Of a stretch of DNA of 64,000 nucleotides, positions 55,200-62,920 are shown in pieces. The notes beneath the pieces are model-generated. The model was not told the origin of the DNA. It worked only from the letters and a program-made list of their open reading frames with translations, and did not search any database. The stretch lies in NCBI RefSeq assembly GCF_021390545.1, contig NZ_JAJUWR010000007.1:62001-126000 (forward strand), given 5' to 3'. Each line of letters starts with the position of its first letter. Positions within the stretch are counted from its first letter, which is position 1. Position numbers and translations under genes: made by a program. The stretch comes from Algoriphagus sp. AGSA1. Lineage in GTDB: Bacteria; Bacteroidota; Bacteroidia; Cytophagales; Cyclobacteriaceae.

Positions 55200-55569
55200 T
55201 CGGGGTGGAAAATTGGGGAAAAGGATTTGGGCAATATGGAGACTTAAAAAAAGCTTCAGCAAAACTCAGCGATAAAAGCTTTAAAATCCTGATGAGCCAC
55301 GATCCTTCACACTTTGATGAGCAGGTGAAAAATTTCCCCAACTCATCCATCTCACCTTGAGTGGACATACCCATGGGATGCAGTTTGGGATCGAGATCCC
55401 CGGTTTTATCAAGTGGAGCCCGGCTTCTCTTCGCTACCCGAAATGGGCTGGACTATACGAAGAACTAGGTCGCTACATACATGTCAACCGTGGGTTTGGA
55501 TTCTTGGCCTTTCCTGGCCGAGTAGGTATCTGGCCGGAGATTACGGTGATTAAGTTGAAGAAGAAGTGA
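55155..55569 (+). pseudogene. MPE 3'-end copy 2 (frameshifted)
   Basis: Nearly identical to 52507-52963 of MPE copy 1. It starts with one REP-like unit, lacks the second, and continues from GATCGGGGTGG. One C is missing in the run AATTTCCCC(C)AACTC near 55336, so the frame breaks; after it the reading frame 55357-55569 resumes the C-terminus intact (SGHTHGMQFG to KLKKK stop). Cannot encode a full MPE. Confidence 0.88.
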
Positions 55570-55735
55570 TGGGTGAAGAGAAAGTCAGAAAGCTAAAGTG
55601 AAAAGTCAGAAAAAAAATTGGAAAAGGCGAGAGCCTGCTTTTGACATCCCACGGTATTCATCGGAACTTGAAGAGCGGAAGAGCCAATGGACATTAGAAT
55701 TGCTAATGCATATTTCGGGATAAACTCCCAATACG

Positions 55736-55800
55736 TTGGAATTTGTAATCCGTGTCACCAATGAACTGTCTAACCAGTAAACATTTTTTAGGACAAGTCA
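55736..55800. repeat. 65-bp repeat, copy A
   Basis: GTTGGAATTTGTAATCCGTG and the following sequence to TTTTTTAGGACAA match 57021-57085. It includes TGTCTAA at one end and TTAGGACA at the other, resembling a short terminal or circle-junction remnant of an IS. Rest of 55570-55735 shows nothing. Confidence 0.6.
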
Positions 55801-55881
55801 CTCAGAAAGCCGAGTACAACGAGAACCGATCCAATTACAACAATCTTTCTATCCCTGAATCAGCGGAATATTACCATCCTA

Positions 55882-56024
55882 TTTTTTGAAAAAGCAAAGG
55901 AACGGCACGAAAGGCTAAAGTCGGGCAAGCATGAAAGGAAGCACGCTTATTCTCTGACCTATGCAAAAAAGGATTTGAACAATGCCGAGAAGAATTTGAA
56001 CTTGCCAAGCGGTTTTGGGAATAG
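55882..56024 (+). pseudogene. C-terminal gene remnant with a frameshift
   Basis: Reads FFEKAKERHERLKSGKHERK and continues in frame to AEK near 55988, then after a one-base shift continues EFELAKRFWE and stops at 56022-56024. Compositionally a charged helical tail. The family is not recognised. Confidence 0.5.
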
Positions 56025-56051
56025 AGAACAGCCGAAAAGCTGTTCTTTCTA
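56025..56051 (+). terminator. Terminator after the 55882 remnant
   Basis: AGAACAGC, loop CGAAAA, GCTGTTCT (8-bp perfect stem) then TTCT. It would end transcripts from the left before the next module. Confidence 0.65.
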
Positions 56052-56111
56052 TAACCCATTATTAATCAAAGTTTTGAAACTTTAATCTTTTAAAATTTGT
56101 AAATTTGTCAT

Positions 56112-56339
56112 ATGGAGAAAATCTTAATTGAACCGACGGATAAATCCAAGCTTGATCTAGTCAAATCATTGCTTGAAGCTATGCATATTAGTTTTCAGGT
56201 AGTTACAGAAGATGTTTTTGCAAAAAACAGAATCCTATCTGACATTAAAGAGGGCTATCTAGAGGCAAAGGCTATGGAAGAAGGGAAAGTCGAATACAAA
56301 ACCTATTCGTCCTTTTCAGAAATGGAAAATGACCTATAA
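56112..56339 (+). CDS. Small antitoxin of RelE-like module (module B)
   Basis: 75-aa acidic, helical protein starting MEKILIEPTDKSKLDLVKSLLEAM. It precedes the toxin gene and overlaps it by 11 bp, the usual antitoxin-toxin order. It shares an opening layout (I-x-P-x-(4-5)-L-(3)-LLE) with the antitoxin at 12.5 kb but little else. Lies between MPE copies 2 and 3. Confidence 0.75.
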   Translation: MEKILIEPTDKSKLDLVKSLLEAMHISFQVVTEDVFAKNRILSDIKEGYLEAKAMEEGKVEYKTYSSFSEMENDL

Positions 56340-56664
56340 ATTAGCTTTTACCAAAAGTTTCGGGAGGGAATTAAAGAAGTTAAAGAAAAAACACCCTTCA
56401 ATCTTAGCCGACTTGGACAAAATAGCGGTAGAACTTTTGGAAAAACCGTCTCTGGGTGATCCTGTTTACAAAAATTGTTACAAAGTCAGGGTTCCAATAT
56501 CCAGTATGAACAAAGGGAAATCTGGATCGGCTAGGCTGATCACCTACGTAGTATATTCGAAATCCACCATATTTCTGATCGCTATTTTTACTAAAGCTGA
56601 AAGGTCTTCAATTCCAGATAAGGAGATTAAACTTTTAATTAAAGAATTGGAAGACGAGAAATAG
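56329..56664 (+). CDS. RelE-superfamily toxin (module B)
   Basis: 111-aa basic protein with RelE-like start KLAFTKSFGRELKKLKKKHPSIL, then YKVRVPISSMNKGKSGSARLITYVV and the C-terminal strand FLIAIFTKAERSS. The last segment corresponds to the active-strand region of RelE/HigB ribonucleases. Co-translated with the upstream antitoxin. Confidence 0.85.
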   Translation: MTYKLAFTKSFGRELKKLKKKHPSILADLDKIAVELLEKPSLGDPVYKNCYKVRVPISSMNKGKSGSARLITYVVYSKSTIFLIAIFTKAERSSIPDKEIKLLIKELEDEK

Positions 56665-56680
56665 AATTGCTCACGAATAG

Positions 56681-56773
56681 GATAGCATTTCTGACGAAGC
56701 CATTTGGACGATAATGATTCCAGAGCTACCTGAATTGAAAAAAGAAATCCAAAACATAGTGGAAAAGAACTAA
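56681..56773 (+). pseudogene. Short 3' remnant of an unknown gene
   Basis: After a TAG, 30 codons read DSISDEAIWTIMIPELPELK and end KKEIQNIVEKN stop. Too short for identification; it looks like a gene tail carried with the module. Confidence 0.35.
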
Positions 56774-56802
56774 CATAGTCGGATTTTCCCTACACATCGG
56801 GA

Positions 56803-57011
56803 TAGGCTATATACGGCCGTTCGTAAAGCAAAGGATTCTTACCCGGATTTTCAAGAGGAGAAAGGCTTACCTCCGCTACCCGAAATGGGCCGGACTGTAC
56901 GAAGAACTAGGCCGCTACCTGCATGTCAACCGTGGATTTGGATTTTTGGCCTTTCCTGGGAGGGTTGGGATCTGGCCGGAAATTACGGTGCTGAAGTTGA
57001 GGAGGAAGTAG
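56803..57011 (+). pseudogene. MPE 3'-end copy 3 with left flank
   Basis: From about 56846 to TAG at 57009-57011 this matches the last ~165 bp of MPE (copy 1 from about 52800), ending LRRK stop. The left flank (56803-56848) is not MPE but is shared with 57927-57970 (TTCGTAAAGCAAAGGATT and CCCGGATTT), a 45-bp piece of another unidentified gene (frame RLYTAVRKAKDSYPDF). Only about 50 C-terminal residues are encoded. Confidence 0.8.
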
Positions 57012-57020
57012 TAGCTGTTG

Positions 57021-57085
57021 GTTGGAATTTGTAATCCGTGTCACCTAGGAGGTGTCTAATCTGTATACTTTTTTAGGACGAATCA
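57021..57085. repeat. 65-bp repeat, copy B
   Basis: Second copy of the 55736-55800 repeat, located immediately after MPE copy 3 (9 bp past its stop). Confidence 0.6.
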
Positions 57086-57170
57086 GGCTATCCCATCACC
57101 TTACCCCGAATCTCGGGAAGGAAGTACGTGTTAAAACCCTTAAATAGTTTACATATAACGAAACTTTTTA

Positions 57171-57178
57171 TATCTTTG
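57171..57178 (+). promoter_or_regulatory. Probable -7 element of the higB-like operon
   Basis: TATCTTTG matches TAnnTTTG, 29 nt before the toxin ATG; a weak GTTT lies 20 nt further upstream. Confidence 0.45.
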
Positions 57179-57207
57179 AATCGTAATTTTATCTGACAAT
57201 TAAATGA

Positions 57208-57501
57208 ATGGTTAAACGATTTGAAACAAAACTCTTAGAAGAGGCTTTTGAATTTATCCAAAAGCAAGATTTAAAGGCACGAAAGAAAATATTTCAGAAC
57301 ATTAGACGAGCTGAACAGCATTCCGACCCAAAATTTTTCAAAAAACTAACCAGCGAAATTTGGGAATTTAGAACCTTATATTCAGGAATTCAATACAGGC
57401 TTTTAGCGTTTTGGGATAAAGAGGATAAAAATGAAACGCTTGTTTTCGCTACACACGGAATTATCAAAAAAACGGGTAAAGTTGACAAAAAAGGAAATTG
57501 A
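57208..57501 (+). CDS. HigB-like toxin (phage-derived Gp49 type)
   Basis: 97-aa protein with the Gp49/HigB pattern: FETKLLEEAFEFIQKQDLKARKKIFQNIRRAEQ, FFKKLTSEIWEFRTLYSGIQYRLLAFWD and FATHGIIKKTGK. It is the toxin-first member of a HigBA-type pair; mRNA interferase activity is inferred. Located between MPE copies 3 and 4. Confidence 0.88.
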   Translation: MVKRFETKLLEEAFEFIQKQDLKARKKIFQNIRRAEQHSDPKFFKKLTSEIWEFRTLYSGIQYRLLAFWDKEDKNETLVFATHGIIKKTGKVDKKGN

Positions 57502-57546
57502 GAAAGCCGACAAGATTAGAACGAATTACCTAAAAAGTAAAAAGAG

Positions 57547-57834
57547 ATGAAGAGCTACAAATTAGACGAAGCAGAAGACCTTTTAATCGGGAAAAAGGGC
57601 ACAAAAGAAAGAGATGAATATGAGTTTGAATTAAAACTTGAACTCATAGGAGATATGATTAAAACTGCCCGTAAAGAACGAAAACTAACACAAGAACAAC
57701 TGGGAGAGTTGGTAGGTGTAAAAAAAGCTCAAATATCAAGATTGGAAAATAGCACCGGAAATGTAACTTTTGAGACCGTGATGCGAATCTTTAATGCTTT
57801 GGGAGCTAAAATCAATTTGAGTCTTCAGATGTAA
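57547..57834 (+). CDS. Xre/HigA-like antitoxin
   Basis: 95-aa HTH protein with the XRE motif in LTQEQLGELVGVKKAQISRLENSTGNVTFETVMRI (residues ~45-82). It follows the toxin by 45 bp, the order typical of HigBA. It would bind its own promoter. Confidence 0.9.
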   Translation: MKSYKLDEAEDLLIGKKGTKERDEYEFELKLELIGDMIKTARKERKLTQEQLGELVGVKKAQISRLENSTGNVTFETVMRIFNALGAKINLSLQM

Positions 57835-57926
57835 AAAACATTTTGCAGGTAGAATGGACGACAGTGAGCTGTAAAGCTCACGCTGCGCCTCACATATTTA
57901 TGACCACCGTCTCCTGCTTCGTGGGG

Positions 57927-58139
57927 CAGGCTGTATAAGGCAGTTCGTAAAGCAAAGGATTATTACCCGGATTTATCAAGAGGGGAAAGGCTTATCTCCA
58001 ATACCCAAAATGTGCCAGACTATACGAAGAACTAGGTCGCTACCTACATGTCAACCGTGGATTTGGATTCTTGGCCTTTCCAGGGCGGGTTGGTATCTGG
58101 CCGGAGATTACGGTGATTCAATTGAAGAGGAAACAATAG
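57927..58139 (+). pseudogene. MPE 3'-end copy 4 with left flank
   Basis: From about 57971 to TAG at 58137-58139 this matches the MPE 3' end, ending VIQLKRKQ stop, and in MPE frame still reads YLQYPKCARLYEELGRYLHV. The left flank 57927-57970 matches that of copy 3. The TATCTCCAATACCCAAAATG tract is shared with copy 5 but not copies 1-3. Confidence 0.8.
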
Positions 58140-58250
58140 TGTAGGCTTGAGGGTATTTTTAGGTAAGGTCAGCATGAAGTTTTGCTGGAGTCTTGACCTT
58201 TTGCCTACGCGACAGGGCGGGGTTATTTTCGGCCAAGCCAACCGAACGGA

Positions 58251-58330
58251 GAATCAAGTATGTCGAAATAGGACACACATTGGCATGATTATCAAGAATG
58301 CGAGATTCAATATGACCATTAAAAATAAAC
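58251..58330. repeat. 80-bp dispersed repeat, copy B
   Basis: Second copy of the repeat between kduI and kduD, 23 kb away. It lies between MPE copy 4 and the YoeB gene. Confidence 0.6.
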
Positions 58331-58345
58331 AGTGCAAGGTGAGCT

Positions 58346-58624
58346 TTATTTATCGTCATAATGGCCATAAGCACCTAAAACTGTCACTACAATTTTTGAA
58401 CCGTCAATGAGGTAAACAAGCCTGTGCTTTCTGTCGATCCTTCTCGACCAGGTGTTCTGCTGGTAGTATTTAAGTTTTTCGGGTTTACCCTTGCCTGTTT
58501 CGGGGTGTACTTTTAGTTCCTGGATTAATGTGAACAGCTTCTTTACTAGAATTTTGTTGCCAGTTTTCTTTAGTTTCTCAATATCTTCCAATGCTTCTGA
58601 AGTGAAAACAATCTCAAAAATCAT
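58346..58624 (-). CDS. yoeB: YoeB/Txe-type toxin
   Basis: 92-aa RelE-superfamily toxin: FEIVFTSEALEDIEKLKKTGN, LIQELKVHPETGKGKPEKLKYYQ, TWSRRIDRKHRLVYLIDGSK and the terminal YGHY. This is the YoeB/Txe signature including RRIDxxHRLVY with catalytic Arg/His. It overlaps the antitoxin by 4 bp. Located between MPE copies 4 and 5, opposite in orientation to the other modules. Confidence 0.93.
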   Translation of the reverse strand: MIFEIVFTSEALEDIEKLKKTGNKILVKKLFTLIQELKVHPETGKGKPEKLKYYQQNTWSRRIDRKHRLVYLIDGSKIVVTVLGAYGHYDDK

Positions 58625-58872
58625 AAACCAAGAAGTTCCTTCAATTGATCGTCAGTTAACTTTACCGTTTTACCTTCATTGTAGGACTGAATGCTTTTTG
58701 ATATTCGCTCTTGAATTGCAGGATCATCAAAGAAGCGATCATTTTTCACATTGTTTGATAGTTCATAAATTTTATCCTTGCCTCTCTGAATGATAACCCG
58801 CTCATTCTTATCAATCAAATCCAGATATTTTTTGAGATTTTGGCGAAATTCTCTTGTGCTTACTACAACCAT
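58621..58872 (-). CDS. yefM: Phd/YefM-type antitoxin
   Basis: I start at the ATG at 58872 (MVVVSTREFRQNLKKYLDLID), the canonical Phd/YefM beginning; 12 more upstream codons are open. The 83-aa antitoxin continues ERVIIQRGKDKIYELS and has an acidic C-terminus. With YoeB it forms a type II pair. Confidence 0.9.
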   Translation of the reverse strand: MVVVSTREFRQNLKKYLDLIDKNERVIIQRGKDKIYELSNNVKNDRFFDDPAIQERISKSIQSYNEGKTVKLTDDQLKELLGL

Positions 58873-58946
58873 GGTTTTTAATATTTGTGTACACAACATG
58901 ATACACAAATATATGCATTAGAGTTCAAAAATTATCTTGAAAAATC

Positions 58947-59325
58947 GACCTGATCGGGGTGGAAAATTGGGGAAAAGGATTTGGGCAATATGGAGACTTA
59001 AAAAAAGCTTCAGCAAAACTCAGCGATAAAAGCTTTAAAATATTGATGAGCCACGATCCTTCACACTTTGATGAGCAGGTGAAAAATTTCCCCCAACTCA
59101 TCCATCTCACCTTGAGTGGACATACCCACGGGATGCAGTTTGGGATCGAGATCCCCGGTTTTATCAAGTGGAGCCCGGCTTATCTCCAATACCCAAAATG
59201 TGCCAGACTATAACAAAGAACTTGGCCGATACTTACATGTCAACCGTGAATTTGGATTTTTGGCCTTCCCTGGTCGGGTCGGCATTTGGCCGGAGATTAC
59301 GGTGCTGAAGTTGAAGAGGAAGTAG
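58947..59325 (+). pseudogene. MPE 3'-end copy 5
   Basis: From GACCTGATCGGGG (58947) to TAG at 59323-59325, closely matching copy 1 from 52583. It keeps SHDPSHFD and SGHTHGMQFG, but has TATAACAAAG where copy 1 has TATACGAAG, an insertion that breaks frame near 59212. Upstream sequence is not MPE. Confidence 0.88.
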
Positions 59326-59620
59326 GGAAGGTTTTCAAGAATTCAAGAGGTATAGGAATCAAACCCAACTTCAACCTAAGTCAGTCTAGCGGAGTCCAAG
59401 ACCATTTGCCCATTAATACTATAAGCCATCTAAATCACAAAAATCTAAAGAGTCCGCTTGTCAAACTCGACGAAATCATTAATTTAGTTGCAACACTACC
59501 TAGAGACCTGAGGGAAATCCCGTTACAGGCGAAATAAAAAAGCTTAATGGGATTTATAGAGGTGTTGGCGGTCATAAAAAGCAACCATTTGGACAACACC
59601 TAATAATTTAAACCATTCTT
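59326..59620. other. Spacer after MPE copy 5
   Basis: An ORF tail (to 59537) reads SPLVKLDEIINLVATLPRDL then REIPLQAK, possibly a decayed gene end. No clear start or family. Otherwise nothing. Confidence 0.35.
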
Positions 59621-60019
59621 ATGAGAAACCTAAGTATTTTACCTCTTGCCTTACTATTGATTATCTCCATTCCGGGGTGTGACAAAGACAATGAAATAAT
59701 CCAAACATCCATTCTTAAAATGAAATGGATAGAATCTTTTGAAGAGAAGACTTCTGAAGAAATTGAAATTTACCGACCCGGTAATCACGATGATTTCCCT
59801 GCAAGCAGGTATAGACAAGTTTTCGTTTTTGATGATAATGGAGAAATTGAATATAGCGTATTAGCTGCTAATGATGCTCATTATATGGCAAAAGGAAGTT
59901 GGGAGTACAATGAAAAAACAAAAATCCTTAAAATTTACAATTCGGACTCAGAAAAAATATATGAATTTGAGATTATTGAATTGACCAATCAAGTACTGAA
60001 AATAACAGCAAACAACTAA
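59621..60019 (+). CDS. Hypothetical lipoprotein, lipocalin-like
   Basis: 132-aa protein with lipoprotein signal (LIISIPGC near residue 20). The mature part has beta-strand pattern with WIESFEEKTSEEIEIYRPGN, GSWEYNEKTKILKIYN and IYEFEIIELTNQVLKITAN, like small lipocalin-type Bacteroidota lipoproteins. No partner or function is visible. Confidence 0.7.
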   Translation: MRNLSILPLALLLIISIPGCDKDNEIIQTSILKMKWIESFEEKTSEEIEIYRPGNHDDFPASRYRQVFVFDDNGEIEYSVLAANDAHYMAKGSWEYNEKTKILKIYNSDSEKIYEFEIIELTNQVLKITANN

Positions 60020-60269
60020 TTACCTAATATATTTTGGGGCTTGGGTGTAAGATTGTGAAAATTATACGAACCGCTAATCGAGGTACACGGCTTCTCACCA
60101 TCTAAGAGTAAAAGAAATATAGATAGGGCTAGGTGAGCTGTAACTACACATTTATGTTCTAACAAATTTGTAATTTGCCTTGGTCTATGTAAGTAGATGC
60201 TAAGGAACCCTTTTCGAGCATGGCTTAAATATCCCCAGAAAGACTTCTCTGTCTTTAGGGTTAGTAATT

Positions 60270-60683
60270 TTATTTGTTCAGCAACTTCTCCAATCGTCCA
60301 ATCATTTCATCCTTTTCCTTTAGCATCCGCTCGTAAAGGGCGATTTTTTCATCATAGAGTTGAACAATTTTATCAATAGGATTGAAGGTTGGATAATAGC
60401 TATACAAAGAATTACCAGTCGCGTTATCATTGTTGTTGACAGTATTGGAAATAATATTCACCACCTGTTCTTCATCAAACATTTTAATCGCCTCCGCTGG
60501 CACTTTTAAAATATCAGCCACTTGGCGAAGCAATCCATCCTCTATCTCTTCCTTTTGCTCGAGTAGGCTGATTTTCTTCTGGGACCAGTCCTCCCCCAGC
60601 TCAAAGGCCAAGGCTTCCTGCTTGATGCCCATCATTTCCCTGAAGCGCTTGATATTTCTGCCGTGGTGGATCTTTTCGTTCAT
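60270..60683 (-). CDS. XRE-family HTH regulator with coiled-coil tail
   Basis: 137-aa protein with HTH in GRNIKRFREMMGIKQEALAFELGEDWSQKKISLLEQKEEI (residues ~8-48) and a C-terminal coiled coil (LYDEKIALYERMLKEKDEMIGRLEKLL). A common Bacteroidota XRE type of unknown target. Gaps on both sides (60020-60269, 60684-60886) show nothing else. Confidence 0.85.
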   Translation of the reverse strand: MNEKIHHGRNIKRFREMMGIKQEALAFELGEDWSQKKISLLEQKEEIEDGLLRQVADILKVPAEAIKMFDEEQVVNIISNTVNNNDNATGNSLYSYYPTFNPIDKIVQLYDEKIALYERMLKEKDEMIGRLEKLLNK

Positions 60684-60886
60684 AGGTGAAGTGTTTAGAA
60701 AGGGAAATTAAGAATTTCTGCCGAATTGACTAAACTAAGATATTCTGGTGGATGATTATATCCAAGTATGCCCACACGAATCAAGACATTTGCTGTCTCT
60801 AATTCTTTTGCCAATTCAGCCTTTATTGACGCGGCGGAGCAAAAATTATTGTAGCGATTAGGTTTCGCCAGCCCCTGCTATATCGG

Positions 60887-61194
60887 CCATGCCTACAGCA
60901 TTTACTGGAATTCTCGATCGATCATGTTTTCCAGCCATTGAAATGGCTGGCTATAGGATCGGTCATGCCTACGGCATTAGCTCCAGATTTATTCCACCTG
61001 CCCTGCAGCCTGGCTGCCCGCTGGACAAATCCTTTACGCTCGCCCCTCCGAGCCAAACGGCCCATATACTCGCCAGATACATTTAAACCTGCCTATTCCT
61101 TATCAGTCCCAGCGGGACGATCCATCTTCTTGCCAGAGGTTTCAACCTCTGGAATTATGAATTACAATATGCTCTAGCTAAGTCCCATCGGGAC
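60887..61194. repeat. Cluster of REP-like hairpins
   Basis: Hairpins ATGCCTACGGCAT (60965), CCAGCCATTGAAATGGCTGG (60931), CCAGAGGTTTCAACCTCTGG (61133), GTCCCAGCGGGAC (61106) and GTCCCATCGGGAC (61182). Two are 20-nt with the same layout (CCAG, 5-bp variable, 2-nt loop). A degenerate ATGCCTACAGCAT is at 60888. No RAYT-type transposase is seen in the window. Confidence 0.65.
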
Positions 61195-61385
61195 GGACGA
61201 TTTTTTATTATACTCCTACTGGCATATTCATAAAATTAATTCAGGCTTTCAGTATCGGAATGACATTTAGCAATAGCAGACAGATCTCGAGCATTCCTCC
61301 GTTTATCAATCGAGTGGTATTTACCACCCGAATAAATAATTCCCTTTCCAGAACACCTTATTCCAGAATGGAATAGTTCATCCCA

Positions 61386-61589
61386 GTGAATCCTATGAAT
61401 TTGGATCAACATCTAATAGCCAAAATCATGACACTAGTCCTACACATCTCAAACTTGGTCAGCTCTTCCTTCACTATAGGAGGACAGAATTCAACTACCA
61501 TTGATACCAGCTCATCCCAAACCATCAAAGGGCTGATTGATCAGCAGAAAGAACTGGAATATCAGGTAGCCAATACCCTAAACCCCTAG
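61386..61589 (+). CDS. Small hypothetical ORF
   Basis: 67-aa ORF starting with GTG (ATG alternative at 61395), reading MNLDQHLIAKIMTLVLHISN and then a polar Ser/Thr-rich tail. It lies 3 bp before the first paralogue gene, so it may be a translated leader or a small partner. Coding status uncertain. Confidence 0.4.
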   Translation: MNPMNLDQHLIAKIMTLVLHISNLVSSSFTIGGQNSTTIDTSSSQTIKGLIDQQKELEYQVANTLNP

Positions 61590-61592
61590 AAA

Positions 61593-62186
61593 ATGGACGA
61601 CTACTTAAATACATTTGAAGGAGACCGAATATGTGAATCCTTGGAAGAATGCCATGGAGGTTTATATCACTTTTTCTGTGACTTTGCTAATCTATCCTAC
61701 TGGAAAAGGAAGATCTCCGCTATTTTCGAATATGTTGTTCAGGAAAATCCGTCATTCACATCACATTCACCAGGAACAATCCTGTATGCGGGTGCAGAAT
61801 TTTTGCGGATTGTCTATATAGGATATTTTCTTTACCGTGAGACCAATTTTCCAGCTTGCCCTACCCCACATTGGGATGAACTGATCTTAAAAAGAGATAA
61901 GAAGAACGCAACGCTATTCATAAACAGAATCAACCTCCTTCCCAGATTCCTGAGCCAAGAACAAATCATAGATCCCTATCTATTTCTTAAGGACTTCTAC
62001 TACCGCCGCAAATGTCCCGTCTGGGCGAGGAGGTGGAATGAAATCATCGAAGAGTCATTTAGCGACATCACCTGTCTCGAACCTGATGCCTTACAAGAGT
62101 TTCAAGATGATTTTCAGGATTTTCATAAGCTACTGGAAGCCACTTACCTGCTGTATGTTAGGCACTTTAAGCTAAAAAATACCTGA
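61593..62186 (+). CDS. Hypothetical protein, tandem paralogue 1
   Basis: 197-aa protein without signal peptide or membrane helix. It shares a region with the next gene: LSQEQIIDPYLFLKDFYYRRK, then W-x-R-RWNEI and F-x-KLLEATYLLYVRHF near the C-terminus. I do not recognise the family. The pair lies between REP hairpins and a secreted protein; no conserved catalytic residues apparent. Probably co-transcribed with the next gene across 72 bp. Confidence 0.7.
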   Translation: MDDYLNTFEGDRICESLEECHGGLYHFFCDFANLSYWKRKISAIFEYVVQENPSFTSHSPGTILYAGAEFLRIVYIGYFLYRETNFPACPTPHWDELILKRDKKNATLFINRINLLPRFLSQEQIIDPYLFLKDFYYRRKCPVWARRWNEIIEESFSDITCLEPDALQEFQDDFQDFHKLLEATYLLYVRHFKLKNT

Positions 62187-62258
62187 GAAATATAATGCTC
62201 CTCGCTGAGCGTAACCGTTCAAATTTGAATCATAAATTAAGTACAAACGTCTGAAATT

Positions 62259-62864
62259 ATGGGAAATACCTTTAGCACGTTAAAAAAAGAGTACACCTGT
62301 ACTTCTCCTGAAAAAGCACATCAGGTTATTAAGGAGCTGTTTGGATCTATAGCACCCTTGCCATTTTGGCTTTCCCATGTGACGATGATTCAAAACGCAG
62401 TATTTGACACTTCTCCAGACTACAAGATCTTATTTCCAGACTGCATATTCTATCAGGGTCAGCTCTTTCTAAAACTGATTTATGCCAGCCATCAACTTCG
62501 GAATTTCCCTCCTATTTCAGCCAGCTCACTTACTTGGAATCAAATTATTGAAAGTCGGGATAAGGAATTCTCTATCGAGCCAGCGAGTGATAAATGCATC
62601 TTTAATCTAATTGACTATGCCCCTAAACAACTTAGTCATGATGAAATACTCGATCCCAGTTCATTTTTACGGAAGTTTTTCAAGCGCAGGAAATTGAAAG
62701 GATGGATAAAACGATGGAATTCTTTCCGCGAAATGGCAACATTCTCTTTCTCTGTGGTAGATGGTGACGAGTTAGAATTTCTAAAAGACTTCACCTATTT
62801 CCTTAAGCTTACCGAAGCTAGCTATTTGATCCACGCCCGTTATTCTCCGATTCAAAATTATTAA
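62259..62864 (+). CDS. Hypothetical protein, tandem paralogue 2
   Basis: 201-aa protein, paralogous to the preceding one: LSHDEILDPSSFLRKFFKRRK, GWIKRWNSF, and FLKLTEASYLIHARY align with its counterpart, roughly a quarter to a third identity by eye over the last 130 residues. N-terminal halves are more different. The conserved W-R-W-N block and E-A-Y-L-h-R ending suggest one structural core of unknown function. Confidence 0.72.
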   Translation: MGNTFSTLKKEYTCTSPEKAHQVIKELFGSIAPLPFWLSHVTMIQNAVFDTSPDYKILFPDCIFYQGQLFLKLIYASHQLRNFPPISASSLTWNQIIESRDKEFSIEPASDKCIFNLIDYAPKQLSHDEILDPSSFLRKFFKRRKLKGWIKRWNSFREMATFSFSVVDGDELEFLKDFTYFLKLTEASYLIHARYSPIQNY

Positions 62865-62920
62865 ATTCAGTTTTTGGTCTTTGAAAACCTCTGGAATTTC
62901 ATATCCCAATAGTTAGAGAC

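Noticed and set aside
51698..59325. Integron cassette array
   Set aside because: No intI-like gene and no attC-like hairpins at the module borders; the repeated unit is coding sequence of one gene.
51698..59325. Orphan polymorphic-toxin (Rhs/CDI) tip array
   Set aside because: The repeated segment is a conserved phosphoesterase C-terminus, not a variable toxin tip after a conserved junction.
59286..59537. 83-aa ORF at the end of MPE copy 5
   Set aside because: Begins out of frame inside MPE sequence; only its last ~25 codons look coding, so treated as spacer.
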